Shown: one piece after another, positions 1-11,516 of the stretch
Position numbering within the stretch: position 1 is the first letter of the stretch
Layout of the letters: every line of letters begins with the position of its first letter
Origin: Marinobacter sp. AC-23
GTDB lineage: Bacteria > Pseudomonadota > Gammaproteobacteria > Pseudomonadales > Oleiphilaceae
DNA: 41,326 nucleotides
Direction of reading: 5' to 3'
NCBI RefSeq assembly: GCF_001858325.1
Contig: NZ_MBPP01000064.1
Location: 1-41,326 of the forward strand
Notes under the pieces: generated by a model
The model's database searches: none
The model's input: only the letters and a program-made list of their open reading frames with translations
What the model was told of the DNA's origin: nothing
Made by a program: the position numbers and the translations under genes

Positions 1-100
1 ATGTCGTGACCGTAACGGCGCCAGCCACAAATTGTGTGATAAACCACGGTCACTGTTCCCAGTCTGATGAAATTTCAGCCAGGTTTCGTGTGAAGCCTGG

Positions 101-129
101 TTGAACAACAGGTGCTTAAAACATATAAT
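101..129 (+). promoter_or_regulatory. sigma70-like promoter of the atp operon
   Basis: A TTGAAC hexamer at 101-106 and a consensus TATAAT at 124-129 are separated by exactly 17 bases. Transcription would start near 136, about 22 bases before the preferred atpI start codon. The 100 bases upstream hold no gene that I can support. The reading is sequence-based only. Confidence 0.7.
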
Positions 130-157
130 TTCGCGCGATTGGAATGATGGCAATGAT

Positions 158-550
158 ATGAAATCTCGGCAATCTCGAATCACCCACGTTCCTTTGGCCC
201 GTTGGCTGACCATTGAATTTACAGGCTTGGTTATTCTCAGTCTGTTATGGTCGCTCCACAGTCCTTTGGCTGGCTATTCCGCATTTATCGGCGGTCTTAT
301 TTTTATCGTGCCAAATGCCTGGTTTGTACGTCGGGTCTATCGTTATGAAGGCGCCCGTCAAATGCGCCTTATGGTGGGGAATTTATTCCGGGCGGAATCC
401 ACCAAAATCGCCCTTACCGCAGTATTTTTTGCGGCTGTTTTCACTTTAATGGAGCCGGTGTATGTGCCGGCCCTGTTATTCACTTTTGCTGTGATGGTTG
501 TAGCAGGCGGCGCGTTGCGCTGGCTGATACGACCGCAACCATGGCGATGA
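158..550 (+). CDS. atpI: ATP synthase protein I (AtpI)
   Basis: This is a small membrane protein of about 130 residues encoded first in the F1Fo ATP synthase operon. In other bacteria AtpI is thought to help assemble the c-ring, but it is not needed for catalysis. Four hydrophobic segments are visible, the first beginning near WLTIEFTGLVILSLLW and the last ending in the VMVVAGGALRWL region. The reading frame also allows a TTG start at 101, but that codon lies inside the -35 box of the predicted promoter, so the ATG at 158 is preferred. The stop is 15 bases before atpB. The family is poorly conserved, so the name depends largely on position and the hydrophobic pattern. Confidence 0.85.
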   Translation: MKSRQSRITHVPLARWLTIEFTGLVILSLLWSLHSPLAGYSAFIGGLIFIVPNAWFVRRVYRYEGARQMRLMVGNLFRAESTKIALTAVFFAAVFTLMEPVYVPALLFTFAVMVVAGGALRWLIRPQPWR

Positions 551-1417
<867 letters not shown>

Positions 1418-1469
1418 TTAACGTTTTAAAAATACACCCTTAACTAAATGAAAAACTGAGGAGTTTTTA

Positions 1470-1703
1470 ATGGATATTTCAATGGTTTACATTGCGGCTT
1501 CAATCATTCTCGGCCTAGGCGCTCTGGCTACCGGTATTGGTTTTGGTCTTCTAGGTGGCAAGCTGCTCGAAGCAACCGCTCGTCAGCCTGAAATGGCGAA
1601 CCAATTGCAGGTTAAAGCCTTCATCATGGCCGGTCTGCTGGATGCCGTTCCTATGATCGGTGTTGGTCTTGCGATGTACCTGATCTTCGTTGTTGCTGGC
1701 TAA
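1470..1703 (+). CDS. atpE: ATP synthase Fo subunit c
   Basis: This 77-residue hairpin protein forms the rotating proteolipid ring of Fo. The first helix carries glycine-rich segments, the polar loop has the conserved RQP at residues 38-40, and the second helix carries the proton-binding acid as Asp58 in [11 protein letters not shown]. Aspartate rather than glutamate is typical of proteobacterial H+-type enzymes, and no sodium-binding signature is seen. A good ribosome binding site (GAGGAGT) precedes the ATG. The gene is followed by a terminator-like hairpin before atpF, which could help give the high c-to-b ratio. Confidence 0.98.
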   Translation: MDISMVYIAASIILGLGALATGIGFGLLGGKLLEATARQPEMANQLQVKAFIMAGLLDAVPMIGVGLAMYLIFVVAG

Positions 1704-1718
1704 CACAGCCTCAAGATA

Positions 1719-1760
1719 CGGGCGCTGCTCTGACTATCAGAGCCAGGCGCCCGGTTTTTT
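1719..1760 (+). terminator. terminator-like hairpin between atpE and atpF
   Basis: Arms CGGGCGC (1719-1725) and GCGCCCG (1747-1753) pair perfectly. Inside them CTCTGA (1728-1733) pairs with TCAGAG (1737-1742) around a 3-base loop. A short TG/CA extension joins the two with small bulges. Six T residues follow at 1755-1760. The shape is that of an intrinsic terminator, but it lies inside an operon, so it probably attenuates transcription partly or protects the upstream mRNA end. Confidence 0.65.
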
Positions 1761-1799
1761 GGGTTCCAGCACGCAACGAATAGCAAGAGGTATATTGCC

Positions 1800-2270
1800 G
1801 TGAATATAAACCTTACGTTAATAGGGCAATCGATTGCCTTCGCTATTTTCGTCTGGTTCTGCGTGAAATATGTATGGCCGCCAATTACGGCAGCCATGGA
1901 AGCGCGCCAGAAGAAAATTGCCGATGGTCTTTCTGCTGCTGACAGAGCGTCACTGGATCTTGAGCTTGCTCAGGAAAAAGCCGCCAAGCAAATGCAGAAA
2001 GCCAAAGAAGAAGCTGCTGTACTAATTGATCAGGCCAACAAGCGCGCCGCCCAGATTGTGGAAGCATCTAAAGACGATGCCCGCAAAGAAGGTGAAAAGC
2101 TCATTGAGCAGGCCCGGGCGGAAATTCAGCAGGAGCGTGTTCAGGCTCGCGATGCACTTAGGACAGAAGTGGCAGTACTTGCCATTGCCGGTGCAGAGAA
2201 GATCCTGGAAACCTCTGTCGATGCTAAAGCTCACAGCGAGATGCTGGACAAGCTGGCCGCACAACTCTAA
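1800..2270 (+). CDS. atpF: ATP synthase Fo subunit b
   Basis: Subunit b is the peripheral stalk that ties Fo to F1. The 156-residue protein has one N-terminal membrane helix (residues about 5-27), then a long charged alpha-helical region rich in Ala, Glu, Lys and Gln that would form the right-handed coiled coil of the b dimer. The length equals that of the E. coli protein. The start codon is GTG at 1800 with AAGAGG ten bases upstream, which supports this start. It follows the atpE hairpin and is 11 bases from atpH. Confidence 0.97.
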   Translation: MNINLTLIGQSIAFAIFVWFCVKYVWPPITAAMEARQKKIADGLSAADRASLDLELAQEKAAKQMQKAKEEAAVLIDQANKRAAQIVEASKDDARKEGEKLIEQARAEIQQERVQARDALRTEVAVLAIAGAEKILETSVDAKAHSEMLDKLAAQL

Positions 2271-2281
2271 GCGAGGGTCCC

Positions 2282-2818
2282 ATGGCAGAACTGATTACGT
2301 TAGCCCGGCCCTATGCGAAAGCCGTTTTTGCTGCCGCTAAAGAGCAAGATGCCGTTGATTCCTGGGATCAGGCACTTGCTTTTGTTGGTCTGTTGGCGGC
2401 CGACAACGCTATTAAGAAGATTCTGGCCAATCCTGGCCTGTCTGAGCAGCGCAAGGCAGAACTGTTTTTCGATACTGCGGAAGAACAGATGCCTGAAGCA
2501 CTCAGAAACTTCCTGTTGATTCTTGCTGAGAGCAAGCGCCTGGCGTTGCTGCCGGAAATTTCGACTCTGTTTGCCTTCTACCGCGCAGAATTTGAGCGCA
2601 CGGTTAATATGAAGGTAAGCACGGCGTTTGAAATGACCGCCGACGAGCAGCAAAAACTGGCAGAAGCATTGTCCAGGAAGCTGGAGCGTAAAGTCGCCCT
2701 GGAAACCTCTGTTGATCGTTCGTTGATCGGCGGCGTGGTGGTAAATACCGGCGATTTGGTTATTGACGCTTCAGTCCGTGGCAAGCTGGCCAAAATGGCT
2801 AAAGCACTGGGCTCCTGA
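2282..2818 (+). CDS. atpH: ATP synthase F1 subunit delta
   Basis: Subunit delta (OSCP equivalent) sits on top of F1 and binds the b stalk. The 178-residue protein begins [18 protein letters not shown], the typical family start, and ends with the conserved region around [21 protein letters not shown]. The N-terminal helical bundle and the C-terminal segment are both complete. A GCGAGGG sequence lies upstream of the ATG. The gene is placed between atpF and atpA as in most gammaproteobacteria. Confidence 0.97.
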   Translation: MAELITLARPYAKAVFAAAKEQDAVDSWDQALAFVGLLAADNAIKKILANPGLSEQRKAELFFDTAEEQMPEALRNFLLILAESKRLALLPEISTLFAFYRAEFERTVNMKVSTAFEMTADEQQKLAEALSRKLERKVALETSVDRSLIGGVVVNTGDLVIDASVRGKLAKMAKALGS

Positions 2819-2846
2819 TTTCAGCAAAAGGTTTGAGGACAAAGGC

Positions 2847-4391
2847 ATGCAGCAACTGAATCCATCCGAGATCAGTGACATCATTAAGAAGAGAATCGAG
2901 AACCTCGATATCTCTTCTGAAGCAAAAAACGAAGGCACCATTCTGTCTGTAGCAGACGGCATCGTGCTGATCCACGGCCTGGCCGACGTTATGTACGGCG
3001 AGATGATCGAATTCGCTAATGGCATATTCGGCATGGCGCTGAACCTGGAGCGTGACTCCGTGGGCGCCGTGGTATTAGGTGACTACGAAGATCTTGCCGA
3101 AGGCCAGAAAGTGCGTTGCACCGGCCGTATTCTGGAAGTTCCGGTAGGCCCGGAGCTTCTTGGCCGTGTAGTAGACGGGCTGGGTAACCCAATCGACGGA
3201 AAGGGCGATCTGGGTACCACGCTGACCGATCCGGTTGAAAAAGTAGCACCGGGTGTTATCGAGCGTCAGTCCGTTGATGAGCCGGTTCAAACGGGTATGA
3301 AAGCCATCGATACCATGGTTCCAGTTGGCCGCGGCCAGCGTGAGCTGATTATCGGTGACCGTCAGATCGGTAAAACAGCCGTTGCTATCGACGCGATCAT
3401 TAACCAGAAAGACACGGGTATCAAGTGTATCTACGTTGCCATCGGCCAGAAGCAATCTTCGATTGCTGCGGTTGTACGCAAGCTGGAAGAACACGGCGCT
3501 ATGGCGCATACCACGGTGGTTGCTGCAGGTGCAGCAGATCCCGCATCCATGCAGTTCCTGGCTCCATACTCAGGCACTACCATGGGCGAATACTTCCGTG
3601 ACCGCGGTGAAAATGCTCTGATCGTATACGACGACCTGTCCAAACAGGCTGTTGCGTACCGTCAGATCTCCCTGCTGTTGCGCCGTCCGCCGGGCCGTGA
3701 AGCCTATCCGGGTGACGTATTCTACTTGCACTCCCGTCTACTGGAGCGCTCCTCCCGCGTAAACGCGGATTATGTGGAGAAGTTCACTAAGGGTGAAGTG
3801 AAAGGCAAGACCGGTTCTTTGACCGCGCTGCCAATCATTGAAACCCAAGCGGGCGACGTATCTGCCTTCGTACCGACCAACGTAATCTCCATTACCGATG
3901 GTCAGATCTTCCTCGAGACCAACCTGTTCAACTCCGGTATTCGTCCGGCGATGAACGCAGGTATCTCGGTATCGCGGGTAGGTGGTTCGGCCCAAACCAA
4001 GATCATGAAGAAACTGGGCGGTAATATTCGTCTGGCTCTGGCTCAGTACCGTGAGCTGGCAGCGTTTGCTCAGTTTGCATCGGATCTGGACGAATCTACC
4101 CGTAAGCAGCTTGAGCACGGTCAACGTGTTACCGAACTGATGAAGCAGAACCAGTACAGCCCGATGTCTGTGGCTGAAATGGGTACTGTTTTGTTCGCCG
4201 CCAACGAAGGCTTCCTTGACGACGTTGACGTCGAAAAGGTCGTTCCGTTTGAAGCCCAGCTGTTGGACTGGATGCGGGCAGAGCAAAAAGAACTGCTTGA
4301 GAAAATCGGTCCCGCCGGCATCTACAACGATGAGATTGCTGCTGGCCTGAAAGCTGCACTGGAGAAATTCAAGACCACTCAAACCTGGTAA
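2847..4391 (+). CDS. atpA: ATP synthase F1 subunit alpha
   Basis: Alpha is the non-catalytic nucleotide-binding subunit of the F1 hexamer. The 514-residue protein starts [17 protein letters not shown], matching the family N-terminus. The frame stays open upstream to 2763, but that part overlaps atpH, and GAGGAC lies eight bases before the ATG at 2847. The Walker A motif GDRQIGKT is at residues 170-177, and the VYDDLSKQA segment and the arginine-finger region [10 protein letters not shown] are present. The length is within one residue of the E. coli protein and there is no interruption. Confidence 0.98.
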   Translation: MQQLNPSEISDIIKKRIENLDISSEAKNEGTILSVADGIVLIHGLADVMYGEMIEFANGIFGMALNLERDSVGAVVLGDYEDLAEGQKVRCTGRILEVPVGPELLGRVVDGLGNPIDGKGDLGTTLTDPVEKVAPGVIERQSVDEPVQTGMKAIDTMVPVGRGQRELIIGDRQIGKTAVAIDAIINQKDTGIKCIYVAIGQKQSSIAAVVRKLEEHGAMAHTTVVAAGAADPASMQFLAPYSGTTMGEYFRDRGENALIVYDDLSKQAVAYRQISLLLRRPPGREAYPGDVFYLHSRLLERSSRVNADYVEKFTKGEVKGKTGSLTALPIIETQAGDVSAFVPTNVISITDGQIFLETNLFNSGIRPAMNAGISVSRVGGSAQTKIMKKLGGNIRLALAQYRELAAFAQFASDLDESTRKQLEHGQRVTELMKQNQYSPMSVAEMGTVLFAANEGFLDDVDVEKVVPFEAQLLDWMRAEQKELLEKIGPAGIYNDEIAAGLKAALEKFKTTQTW

Positions 4392-4458
4392 CACCGCCGG
4401 CCCGCTGCGGCGGGCCAGCTGGTCCAAATGAGTGTCTAACTTGAAAAGGCAGTGACCT

Positions 4459-5319
4459 ATGGCCATCGGAAAAGAAATACGTAACCAGATCGGCAGCATC
4501 AAGAGCACGCAAAAAATTACCAGCGCCATGGAAATGGTGGCGGCCAGTAAGATGCGTAAAGCTCAGGAACGCATGCAGGCGACTCGCCCGTATGCCGAAA
4601 AGATGCGCCAGGTAATTGGACACATTGCGAGGTCCAACAAGGATTACCGTCATCCGTTCATGCTCGAGCGTGAGGTGAAGCGGGTTGGCTACATCGTTGT
4701 CTCCTCTGATCGCGGCCTTTGCGGTGGTTTGAACGCTAACATGTTCAAACTGCTGGTTCGCGAAATGCGTGACTGGAAAGAGCAGGGCGTTGCGACCGAC
4801 CTCTGTGCGATCGGGCAGAAAGGCGCATCGTTCTTCCGCAACTACGGCGGGAACGTGATTGCTGCGTTGACGCACCTGGGCGATAACCCAAGTGCGGAAA
4901 CGCTGATCGGTAACGTCAAGGTAATGCTCGATGCATTCAGTGAAGGCAAGATTGATCGCCTATACCTGGTTAGCAACGAGTTTGTGAACACCATGACGCA
5001 AACGCCGAAAGCCGAGCAACTCTTGCCCTTGCCGGAAGGCGCGGACGAAGAAATTGGTCACCAGTGGGATTACATCTATGAGCCGGATGCGCGTCCGATT
5101 CTCGAAGGGCTGCTGCCACGTTTTATCGAGTCCCAGGTGTATCAGGGTGTGGTAGAGAATTTGGCTTGTGAGCAGGCCTCTCGAATGATTGCCATGAAGA
5201 GTGCTACCGATAACGCCGGTGACATTATTGACGACCTGCAGTTGGTGTATAACAAAGCTCGTCAGGCAGCCATTACGCAAGAGATTTCGGAAATTGTGAG
5301 CGGCGCGGCATCGGTCTGA
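4459..5319 (+). CDS. atpG: ATP synthase F1 subunit gamma
   Basis: Gamma is the central rotating shaft. The 286-residue protein has the family N-terminus with [19 protein letters not shown], which forms the long helix inside the alpha-beta hexamer. The [13 protein letters not shown] motif is near residue 80. The C-terminal helix includes [20 protein letters not shown] and [20 protein letters not shown], both highly conserved. The length matches the E. coli protein. It is 67 bases after atpA. Confidence 0.98.
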   Translation: MAIGKEIRNQIGSIKSTQKITSAMEMVAASKMRKAQERMQATRPYAEKMRQVIGHIARSNKDYRHPFMLEREVKRVGYIVVSSDRGLCGGLNANMFKLLVREMRDWKEQGVATDLCAIGQKGASFFRNYGGNVIAALTHLGDNPSAETLIGNVKVMLDAFSEGKIDRLYLVSNEFVNTMTQTPKAEQLLPLPEGADEEIGHQWDYIYEPDARPILEGLLPRFIESQVYQGVVENLACEQASRMIAMKSATDNAGDIIDDLQLVYNKARQAAITQEISEIVSGAASV

Positions 5320-5354
5320 TCCGCCACAATCCTACTGGTTTTATTGACTATTAA

Positions 5355-6767
<1,413 letters not shown>

Positions 6768-6803
6768 TCTTCTTTCAATTTCTGACCTAAGAGGCTTAGA
6801 GAT

Positions 6804-7226
6804 ATGGCTATGACTGTACATTGTGACGTCGTAAGTGCTGAAAAGAAGATTTACTCTGGTCTGGTAGAGATGTTGATCGCTACCGGCACCGAGGGTGAGT
6901 TGGGTATTCAGTTAGGCCATGCTCCGTTGCTGTCCGCGCTTAAACCGGGGGCAGTCCGGATCATCAAACAGGGTGGTGAAGAGGAAATCCTGTACGTATC
7001 TGGGGGATACCTGGAAGTACAGCCTAACCTCGTGACCCTGATGGCCGACACGGCGGTGCGTGCTAAAGACGTTGATGAGGCTGCAGCTTTGCAGGCTCAA
7101 AAAGACGCCGAAGCAGCACTGGCGAACAAAACGGGCGAGTTTGAGTACTACCGTGCGGCTGCGGAGCTGGCCGAAGCGGCCGCTCAGCTGCGCACTTTGC
7201 AAAAGCTGCGTAAAAACGTTCGATAG
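6804..7226 (+). CDS. atpC: ATP synthase F1 subunit epsilon
   Basis: Epsilon is the regulatory subunit that contacts gamma and the c-ring. The 140-residue protein has an N-terminal beta-sandwich domain ([20 protein letters not shown], then [13 protein letters not shown]) and a C-terminal helical pair rich in Ala and Glu ending [12 protein letters not shown]. The usual length is 138-142 residues. A second in-frame ATG lies two codons downstream (6810), so the exact start is uncertain by two residues. It is the last gene of the operon and is followed by a strong terminator. Confidence 0.97.
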   Translation: MAMTVHCDVVSAEKKIYSGLVEMLIATGTEGELGIQLGHAPLLSALKPGAVRIIKQGGEEEILYVSGGYLEVQPNLVTLMADTAVRAKDVDEAAALQAQKDAEAALANKTGEFEYYRAAAELAEAAAQLRTLQKLRKNVR

Positions 7227-7249
7227 AACGGTTTGCCAGGCTTGCCCCG

Positions 7250-7294
7250 AAAAGCCGCATCCCGCTACCCACTGCGAGGTGCGGCTTTTTTTTT
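7250..7294 (+). terminator. intrinsic terminator of the atp operon
   Basis: AAAGCCGCA (7251-7259) pairs with TGCGGCTTT (7280-7288), and the second arm runs into nine consecutive T residues (7286-7294). The loop is about 20 bases. It sits 25 bases after the atpC stop and before glmU, which fits the end of the atp transcript. Confidence 0.85.
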
Positions 7295-7331
7295 GATTTA
7301 ACCCCGACCCACGTAAGGGAGTTGTTGCCCC

Positions 7332-8696
7332 ATGTCACCGTTGCACGTTGTTATCCTGGCCGCCGGCCAGGGCTCACGGATGAAATCATCGCTGCCGAAG
7401 GTACTGCACAAAGTGGCCGGGCGGCCTATGCTCCACCACGTGATCGACACGGCTCAGACTTTGGGGGCAGAGAAAGTTCACGGCGTTATTGGTCATGGCG
7501 CTGATCAGGTAAAAGCCGCTTCCCATTCCTATAGCGTTAGCTGGGTAATGCAGGAGCAACAGCTGGGTACCGGCCATGCTGTCGCCCAGACACTTCCCGA
7601 ACTCCCCGACGATGCCAGGGTGTTGGTGCTATACGGCGACGTACCGCTGACCACCGCGCAAACTCTGCAAGGATTGGTGCAGGACCTGGACGAGAAAACG
7701 CTGGGATTGTTAACCGTGACTCTGGATAACCCTCAAGGCTACGGCCGTATTTTGCGCAAACAGGCCGGGCAGGTGACAGCCATTGTTGAGCAAAAAGACG
7801 CCAGTGCTGAACAGTTGGCCATTAACGAAGTGAACACCGGCATTCTCGCGGTCAGCGCTCGCCACCTCAAAACCTGGTTGCCCCAACTCTCCAGCAGCAA
7901 CGCCCAAGGCGAATATTACCTCACCGATATCATCGCCATGGCCGTGCAGGCGGGCATGACGGTAAACGTGGCTCAGCCGGGCAACCCGTTTGAGGTGCAA
8001 GGGGTGAACAACCGCCTGCAGCTGGCCGAACTGGAGCGCTGGTATCAGAGCCGCGAAGCGGATCGTTTGATGACCGAAGGCGCCACTTTGGCCGATCCCG
8101 CGCGAGTAGATGTGCGCGGCGAACTCACCATCGGCAACGATGTATTGATTGATGTGAACGTGGTATTCAATGGCAAAGTATCGCTGGGTAGCCATGTGTC
8201 CATTGGCCCTGGTTGCGTGATTACCGATTCCACCATCGCCGATGGCGCCCACATTCATGCCCACAGTGTGATCGATCAGGCCAGCGTTGGCCCTAATGCT
8301 CAGGTGGGGCCATTCGCGCGCCTGCGCCCTGGCACCCAACTGGCCGCCAACACCAAAGTGGGTAATTTTGTTGAGACCAAAAAAACCATCGTTGGCGAGG
8401 GCAGTAAAATTAACCACCTCAGCTATGTGGGTGATGCTACGCTGGGAACCGATGTAAACGTGGGCGCAGGTACCATTACCTGCAACTATGATGGTGTAAA
8501 CAAGTACCAGACAGTGTTGGGTGATGGCGTATTTGTTGGGTCCAACAGTTCGCTAGTAGCACCGGTTACGGTAGCCGAAGGCGCCACCGTTGGTGCTGGC
8601 TCTACAATCACCAAAGATGTGCCAGAGCAGCAACTGGCCGTGGCGCGGGGTCGTCAGCGCAACATTTCCGGTTGGCAAAAGCCCGAAAAACACTGA
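7332..8696 (+). CDS. glmU: bifunctional GlcNAc-1-phosphate uridyltransferase / glucosamine-1-phosphate acetyltransferase
   Basis: GlmU makes UDP-GlcNAc for peptidoglycan and lipopolysaccharide in two steps: acetylation of glucosamine-1-phosphate in the C-terminal domain and uridylyl transfer in the N-terminal domain. The 454-residue protein begins with the nucleotidyltransferase signature LAAGQGSRMKSSLPKVLH. LYGDVPLT near residue 100 binds UTP and metal. From about residue 250 a left-handed beta-helix of hexapeptide repeats is visible (IGNDVLIDVNVVFNGKV and further). The length matches the 456 residues of E. coli. AAGGGAG precedes the ATG. It is upstream of glmS, the preceding step of the pathway. 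Confidence 0.97.
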   Translation: MSPLHVVILAAGQGSRMKSSLPKVLHKVAGRPMLHHVIDTAQTLGAEKVHGVIGHGADQVKAASHSYSVSWVMQEQQLGTGHAVAQTLPELPDDARVLVLYGDVPLTTAQTLQGLVQDLDEKTLGLLTVTLDNPQGYGRILRKQAGQVTAIVEQKDASAEQLAINEVNTGILAVSARHLKTWLPQLSSSNAQGEYYLTDIIAMAVQAGMTVNVAQPGNPFEVQGVNNRLQLAELERWYQSREADRLMTEGATLADPARVDVRGELTIGNDVLIDVNVVFNGKVSLGSHVSIGPGCVITDSTIADGAHIHAHSVIDQASVGPNAQVGPFARLRPGTQLAANTKVGNFVETKKTIVGEGSKINHLSYVGDATLGTDVNVGAGTITCNYDGVNKYQTVLGDGVFVGSNSSLVAPVTVAEGATVGAGSTITKDVPEQQLAVARGRQRNISGWQKPEKH

Positions 8697-8753
8697 GTAC
8701 GATATTGTTTCACCGTTTTTATCACGATTTTTATTACGAACAGGGTAAGCAGC

Positions 8754-10586
8754 ATGTGTGGGATTGTAGGTGCAGTTTCAGAACGTGACGTCCAGGGCAT
8801 TCTTCTTGAAGGTCTGCGCCGCTTGGAATATCGCGGATACGACTCTGCCGGTATGGCCGTTCTGGATGGTAAAAGCGCTGTTCAGCGCGCTAGGGAAGTG
8901 GGCAAGGTAGCATCGCTTGCCGGCGCCATTGAAGCCAACCCGCTCTCTGGCTACCTGGGTATCGCCCACACCCGATGGGCAACCCACGGTGAACCGTCAC
9001 AGCTTAATGCCCATCCGCACATGTCTGGTGACCGCCTGGCGATCGTACACAACGGCATAATTGAGAACTATCAAGAGCTGCGCGAAGAACTGAAAGCCGA
9101 TGGGTATGAGTTTACTTCCCAGACCGACACGGAAGTGGTTGTGCACCTGATCGAAAAGAATTTCCGCGAACTGGGTAAACTTTATGATGCGGTGAAGACC
9201 TCCGTTACCCGCCTGCGCGGTGCCTATGCGCTTGCTGTAGTGCATGCGGATGAGCCCGAGCACATGGTTGTTTGCCGCGAGGGCAGCCCGCTGGTAATTG
9301 GTGTGGGTATTGGTGAAAACTTTATAGCCTCTGACCAGCTTGCACTGCTGCCAGTAACCGATCGTTTCATGTTTTTGGAAGAAGGCGATCTTGCGGATAT
9401 TCGCCGGGATAGCATCGAGATTCATGATCGTGAAGGCACGCCGGTCGAACGTGCCATTAGCCGCTTCGAACACAGCGCAGACTCAGCAGACAAAGGCGAA
9501 TATCGCCACTTTATGCTCAAGGAAATTCACGAGCAGCCGCGAGTGATCAAAGCCACCATGGAAGGCCGCGTGACGGAATCGCGGGTGCTGGCGCAAGCTC
9601 TGGGCACCGAGGCCGGCGACCTGCTGAAAAACGTCCGCCACGTGCAGATTATCGCCTGCGGCACCAGTTACCATGCGGGCATGGTCGCTCGCTACTGGAT
9701 TGAAGATCTGGCAGGCGTGCCCTGCTCCGTAGAAGTGGCCTCCGAGTTCCGCTATCGCAATCATGTAATCCAGGAAGACACGTTGTTTTTGTGTATTTCA
9801 CAATCTGGCGAAACCGCCGACACGTTGGCTGCGCTGCGGCAAGCCAAAAAGGCTGGTTTCCGGGCGGCTCTGGCCATCTGCAACGTGCCAGGCAGTTCTC
9901 TGGTTCGCGAATCCGACCTGGTCATCATGACCCAGGCGGGGCCGGAAATTGGCGTCGCTTCTACCAAAGCTTTCACCACTCAGCTCACCGCGTTGCTTAT
10001 ATTTACGCTGGCTTTGGCCCGCGAGAACGGCCTGAGCGAAGAGCGCGAAGCCGATATCGTTAAGGCTCTGCATTTGGTGCCCGGCCAGGTTAATGACGTA
10101 CTGGCGCTGGACGGCGAGATTGCAGAGATGTCGCGGCGGTTCATGGACAAAAATCATGCGCTGTTCCTGGGTCGCGGCTCGCAGTTCCCGGTGGCTTTGG
10201 AAGGCGCCTTGAAACTGAAAGAGATTTCTTACATTCATGCGGAGGCCTATCCCGCTGGCGAGCTCAAGCACGGCCCGCTTGCCTTGGTAGACAGCGAAAT
10301 GCCGGTAGTTACGGTCGCGCCCAATAACCACATGGCTGAGAAACTCAAATCGAACCTCGAAGAAGTACGCGCCCGGGGCGGTGAGTTGTTTGTGTTTGCT
10401 GACCGCGCTGCGAATTTAAAGCCGGAAGAGGGCATCCACGTGTTGCAGCTTCCGGAAGTGCACGAAATTACTGCGCCAATCGTCTACACCGTTCCGTTGC
10501 AGCTGCTGTCTTATCACGTTGCTGTACTGAAGGGCACAGATGTGGACCAGCCTAGAAACCTGGCAAAAAGCGTGACGGTTGAGTAG
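8754..10586 (+). CDS. glmS: glutamine--fructose-6-phosphate aminotransferase (isomerizing)
   Basis: GlmS makes glucosamine-6-phosphate from fructose-6-phosphate and glutamine, the first committed step to UDP-GlcNAc. The 610-residue protein begins MCGIVGAVS, giving the N-terminal catalytic cysteine after Met removal. The glutaminase domain has TRWATHG and HNGIIENY. The C-terminal half has two SIS domains, with [18 protein letters not shown] and [23 protein letters not shown] visible. The protein ends [13 protein letters not shown], identical in style to other attTn7-type glmS ends. The last codons are the known recognition site for TnsD-type proteins, and a Tn7-like element begins 24 bases after the stop. 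Confidence 0.98.
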   Translation: MCGIVGAVSERDVQGILLEGLRRLEYRGYDSAGMAVLDGKSAVQRAREVGKVASLAGAIEANPLSGYLGIAHTRWATHGEPSQLNAHPHMSGDRLAIVHNGIIENYQELREELKADGYEFTSQTDTEVVVHLIEKNFRELGKLYDAVKTSVTRLRGAYALAVVHADEPEHMVVCREGSPLVIGVGIGENFIASDQLALLPVTDRFMFLEEGDLADIRRDSIEIHDREGTPVERAISRFEHSADSADKGEYRHFMLKEIHEQPRVIKATMEGRVTESRVLAQALGTEAGDLLKNVRHVQIIACGTSYHAGMVARYWIEDLAGVPCSVEVASEFRYRNHVIQEDTLFLCISQSGETADTLAALRQAKKAGFRAALAICNVPGSSLVRESDLVIMTQAGPEIGVASTKAFTTQLTALLIFTLALARENGLSEEREADIVKALHLVPGQVNDVLALDGEIAEMSRRFMDKNHALFLGRGSQFPVALEGALKLKEISYIHAEAYPAGELKHGPLALVDSEMPVVTVAPNNHMAEKLKSNLEEVRARGGELFVFADRAANLKPEEGIHVLQLPEVHEITAPIVYTVPLQLLSYHVAVLKGTDVDQPRNLAKSVTVE

Positions 10587-10609
10587 ACACCAACAGAAGC
10601 ATTACTGGT
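10551..10609 (+). other. attTn7 site (glmS 3' end plus insertion point)
   Basis: The final 36 bases of glmS form the target read by TnsD in Tn7, and their codons encode the conserved NLAKSVTVE end. The element's presumed first base (T of TGTCAGAG) is at 10610, 24 bases beyond the stop codon, close to the 23-25 base spacing known for Tn7. If the insertion made the usual 5-bp duplication, one copy would be 10605-10609 (CTGGT). The matching copy at the far end was not found in the window. Confidence 0.7.
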
Positions 10610-10622
10610 TGTCAGAGTATAT

Positions 10623-10653
10623 TAAAGTTTGATAAATCATAATAAAGTTTGAT
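10623..10653 (+). repeat. two direct repeats, likely TnsB binding sites
   Basis: TAAAGTTTGAT occurs at 10623-10633 and again at 10643-10653, a 20-base period, with A-rich sequence after each copy. Tn7 ends carry several roughly 22-bp TnsB-binding repeats in this position. No further copy was seen on either strand near the cargo, so the assignment rests on location and periodicity. Confidence 0.55.
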
Positions 10654-10660
10654 CAAAGTG

Positions 10661-10699
10661 GGTCTCCTGCTATTCTCAATTTAGCAGGAGACCTTTTTT
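10661..10699 (+). terminator. perfect 12-bp hairpin plus T-tract directly before tnsA
   Basis: GGTCTCCTGCTA (10661-10672) pairs perfectly with TAGCAGGAGACC (10682-10693) around a 9-base loop, and six T residues follow (10694-10699). It is the clearest intrinsic-terminator shape in the accessory region. The T-tract ends one base before the tnsA ATG, and the only good ribosome binding site (AGGAGA, 10686-10691) is inside the 3' arm. It could stop glmS read-through into the transposase genes and hide the tnsA ribosome binding site in any transcript that passes. Confidence 0.75.
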
Positions 10700-10700
10700 C

Positions 10701-11516
10701 ATGACAGACACCAATAAACGCATTGATCCCAGCCACGAAAAGCGACTCAAGACTCGTGGTAAGGGAGTGGGTAAAGCCTATCAGCCGTTCATCAAGGTTC
10801 ATGAACTCAGCAGCCAGGGCGAAAGCGTTCGAATCCGAAGTGCTTCCGTCGGGCGAGTGCATCATCTGCTATCCGGGATAGAACTTTTTGCCTTCCTGGT
10901 TTTCGACCAATTTGAGAAAACCATCGATATCCGTGAACAATATCCCCTGCAAGTCGAAGATAGTCTTGATATTTGCGCGCGCCTGGGTATCCGTCATCCC
11001 CAGGTTCGCGGCCTTCTGAATGTGGTTTCAACCGACCTTTTGATAGACCTGTCTTCTGGTAAGCAACTGGCTATTGCCGTCAAACCCTCATCTGAACTGG
11101 CAAAGCCAAGAGTTATAGAAAAGCTTCAAATTGAAAAATCGTTCTGGGAAGCCCGTGGTGTGGAGTGGAGGATTTTCACTGAGAGAGAAATAACTGATGG
11201 TATGCGAGAAAACCTACTCTGGATCCAGCCCTATTTAAACCCTGATATGACTGATCACCAGGAGCTGAGCGTTGTCGAAGTGCGGGACCTTTTACATCGA
11301 TTAGAGCCCCACCCCCGAACCAAAGCGACGCGGCTGTGCGCGAAGCTTGACGACCAATATGGATTAGAGCCCGGGTTCCATCTGAGCACCCTTAGGCATG
11401 CGGTAGCCTTCCGGTTCATACGGGTACCTCTGAATAAAGTGTTCCACAGTTGGACCTATGGAGATCTCACACTCAGAGAAACCCTGCGAGTCAGCGAGGT
11501 GAACAATGCTTCTTAA
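10701..11516 (+). CDS. tnsA: Tn7-like transposase endonuclease subunit TnsA
   Basis: TnsA cuts the 5' ends of the transposon and works with TnsB as a heteromeric transposase for cut-and-paste movement. The 271-residue protein fits the family length. The endonuclease-fold catalytic residues are visible as Glu61 (in GIELFAF), Asp112 (in STDLLID) and Lys128 (in AIAVKP), with spacing close to Tn7 TnsA Glu63, Asp114 and Lys132. The IDIREQYPL segment before the Asp is also conserved. The C-terminal part is the helical domain expected to bind TnsC. The ribosome binding site AGGAGA is in the upstream hairpin. The stop overlaps the tnsB start by 11 bases. Confidence 0.92.
   Translation: MTDTNKRIDPSHEKRLKTRGKGVGKAYQPFIKVHELSSQGESVRIRSASVGRVHHLLSGIELFAFLVFDQFEKTIDIREQYPLQVEDSLDICARLGIRHPQVRGLLNVVSTDLLIDLSSGKQLAIAVKPSSELAKPRVIEKLQIEKSFWEARGVEWRIFTEREITDGMRENLLWIQPYLNPDMTDHQELSVVEVRDLLHRLEPHPRTKATRLCAKLDDQYGLEPGFHLSTLRHAVAFRFIRVPLNKVFHSWTYGDLTLRETLRVSEVNNAS

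Noticed and set aside
101..157. Longer atpI start at the TTG codon
   Set aside because: The TTG is part of the -35 box of a good promoter, so it would not be in the transcript.
3738..4529. 263-residue open frame on the minus strand opposite atpA
   Set aside because: It is a shadow of the conserved atpA frame, with no ribosome binding site and no recognisable motif.
7710..8417. 235-residue open frame on the minus strand opposite glmU
   Set aside because: It mirrors the codon pattern of glmU, and its sequence matches no family that I know.
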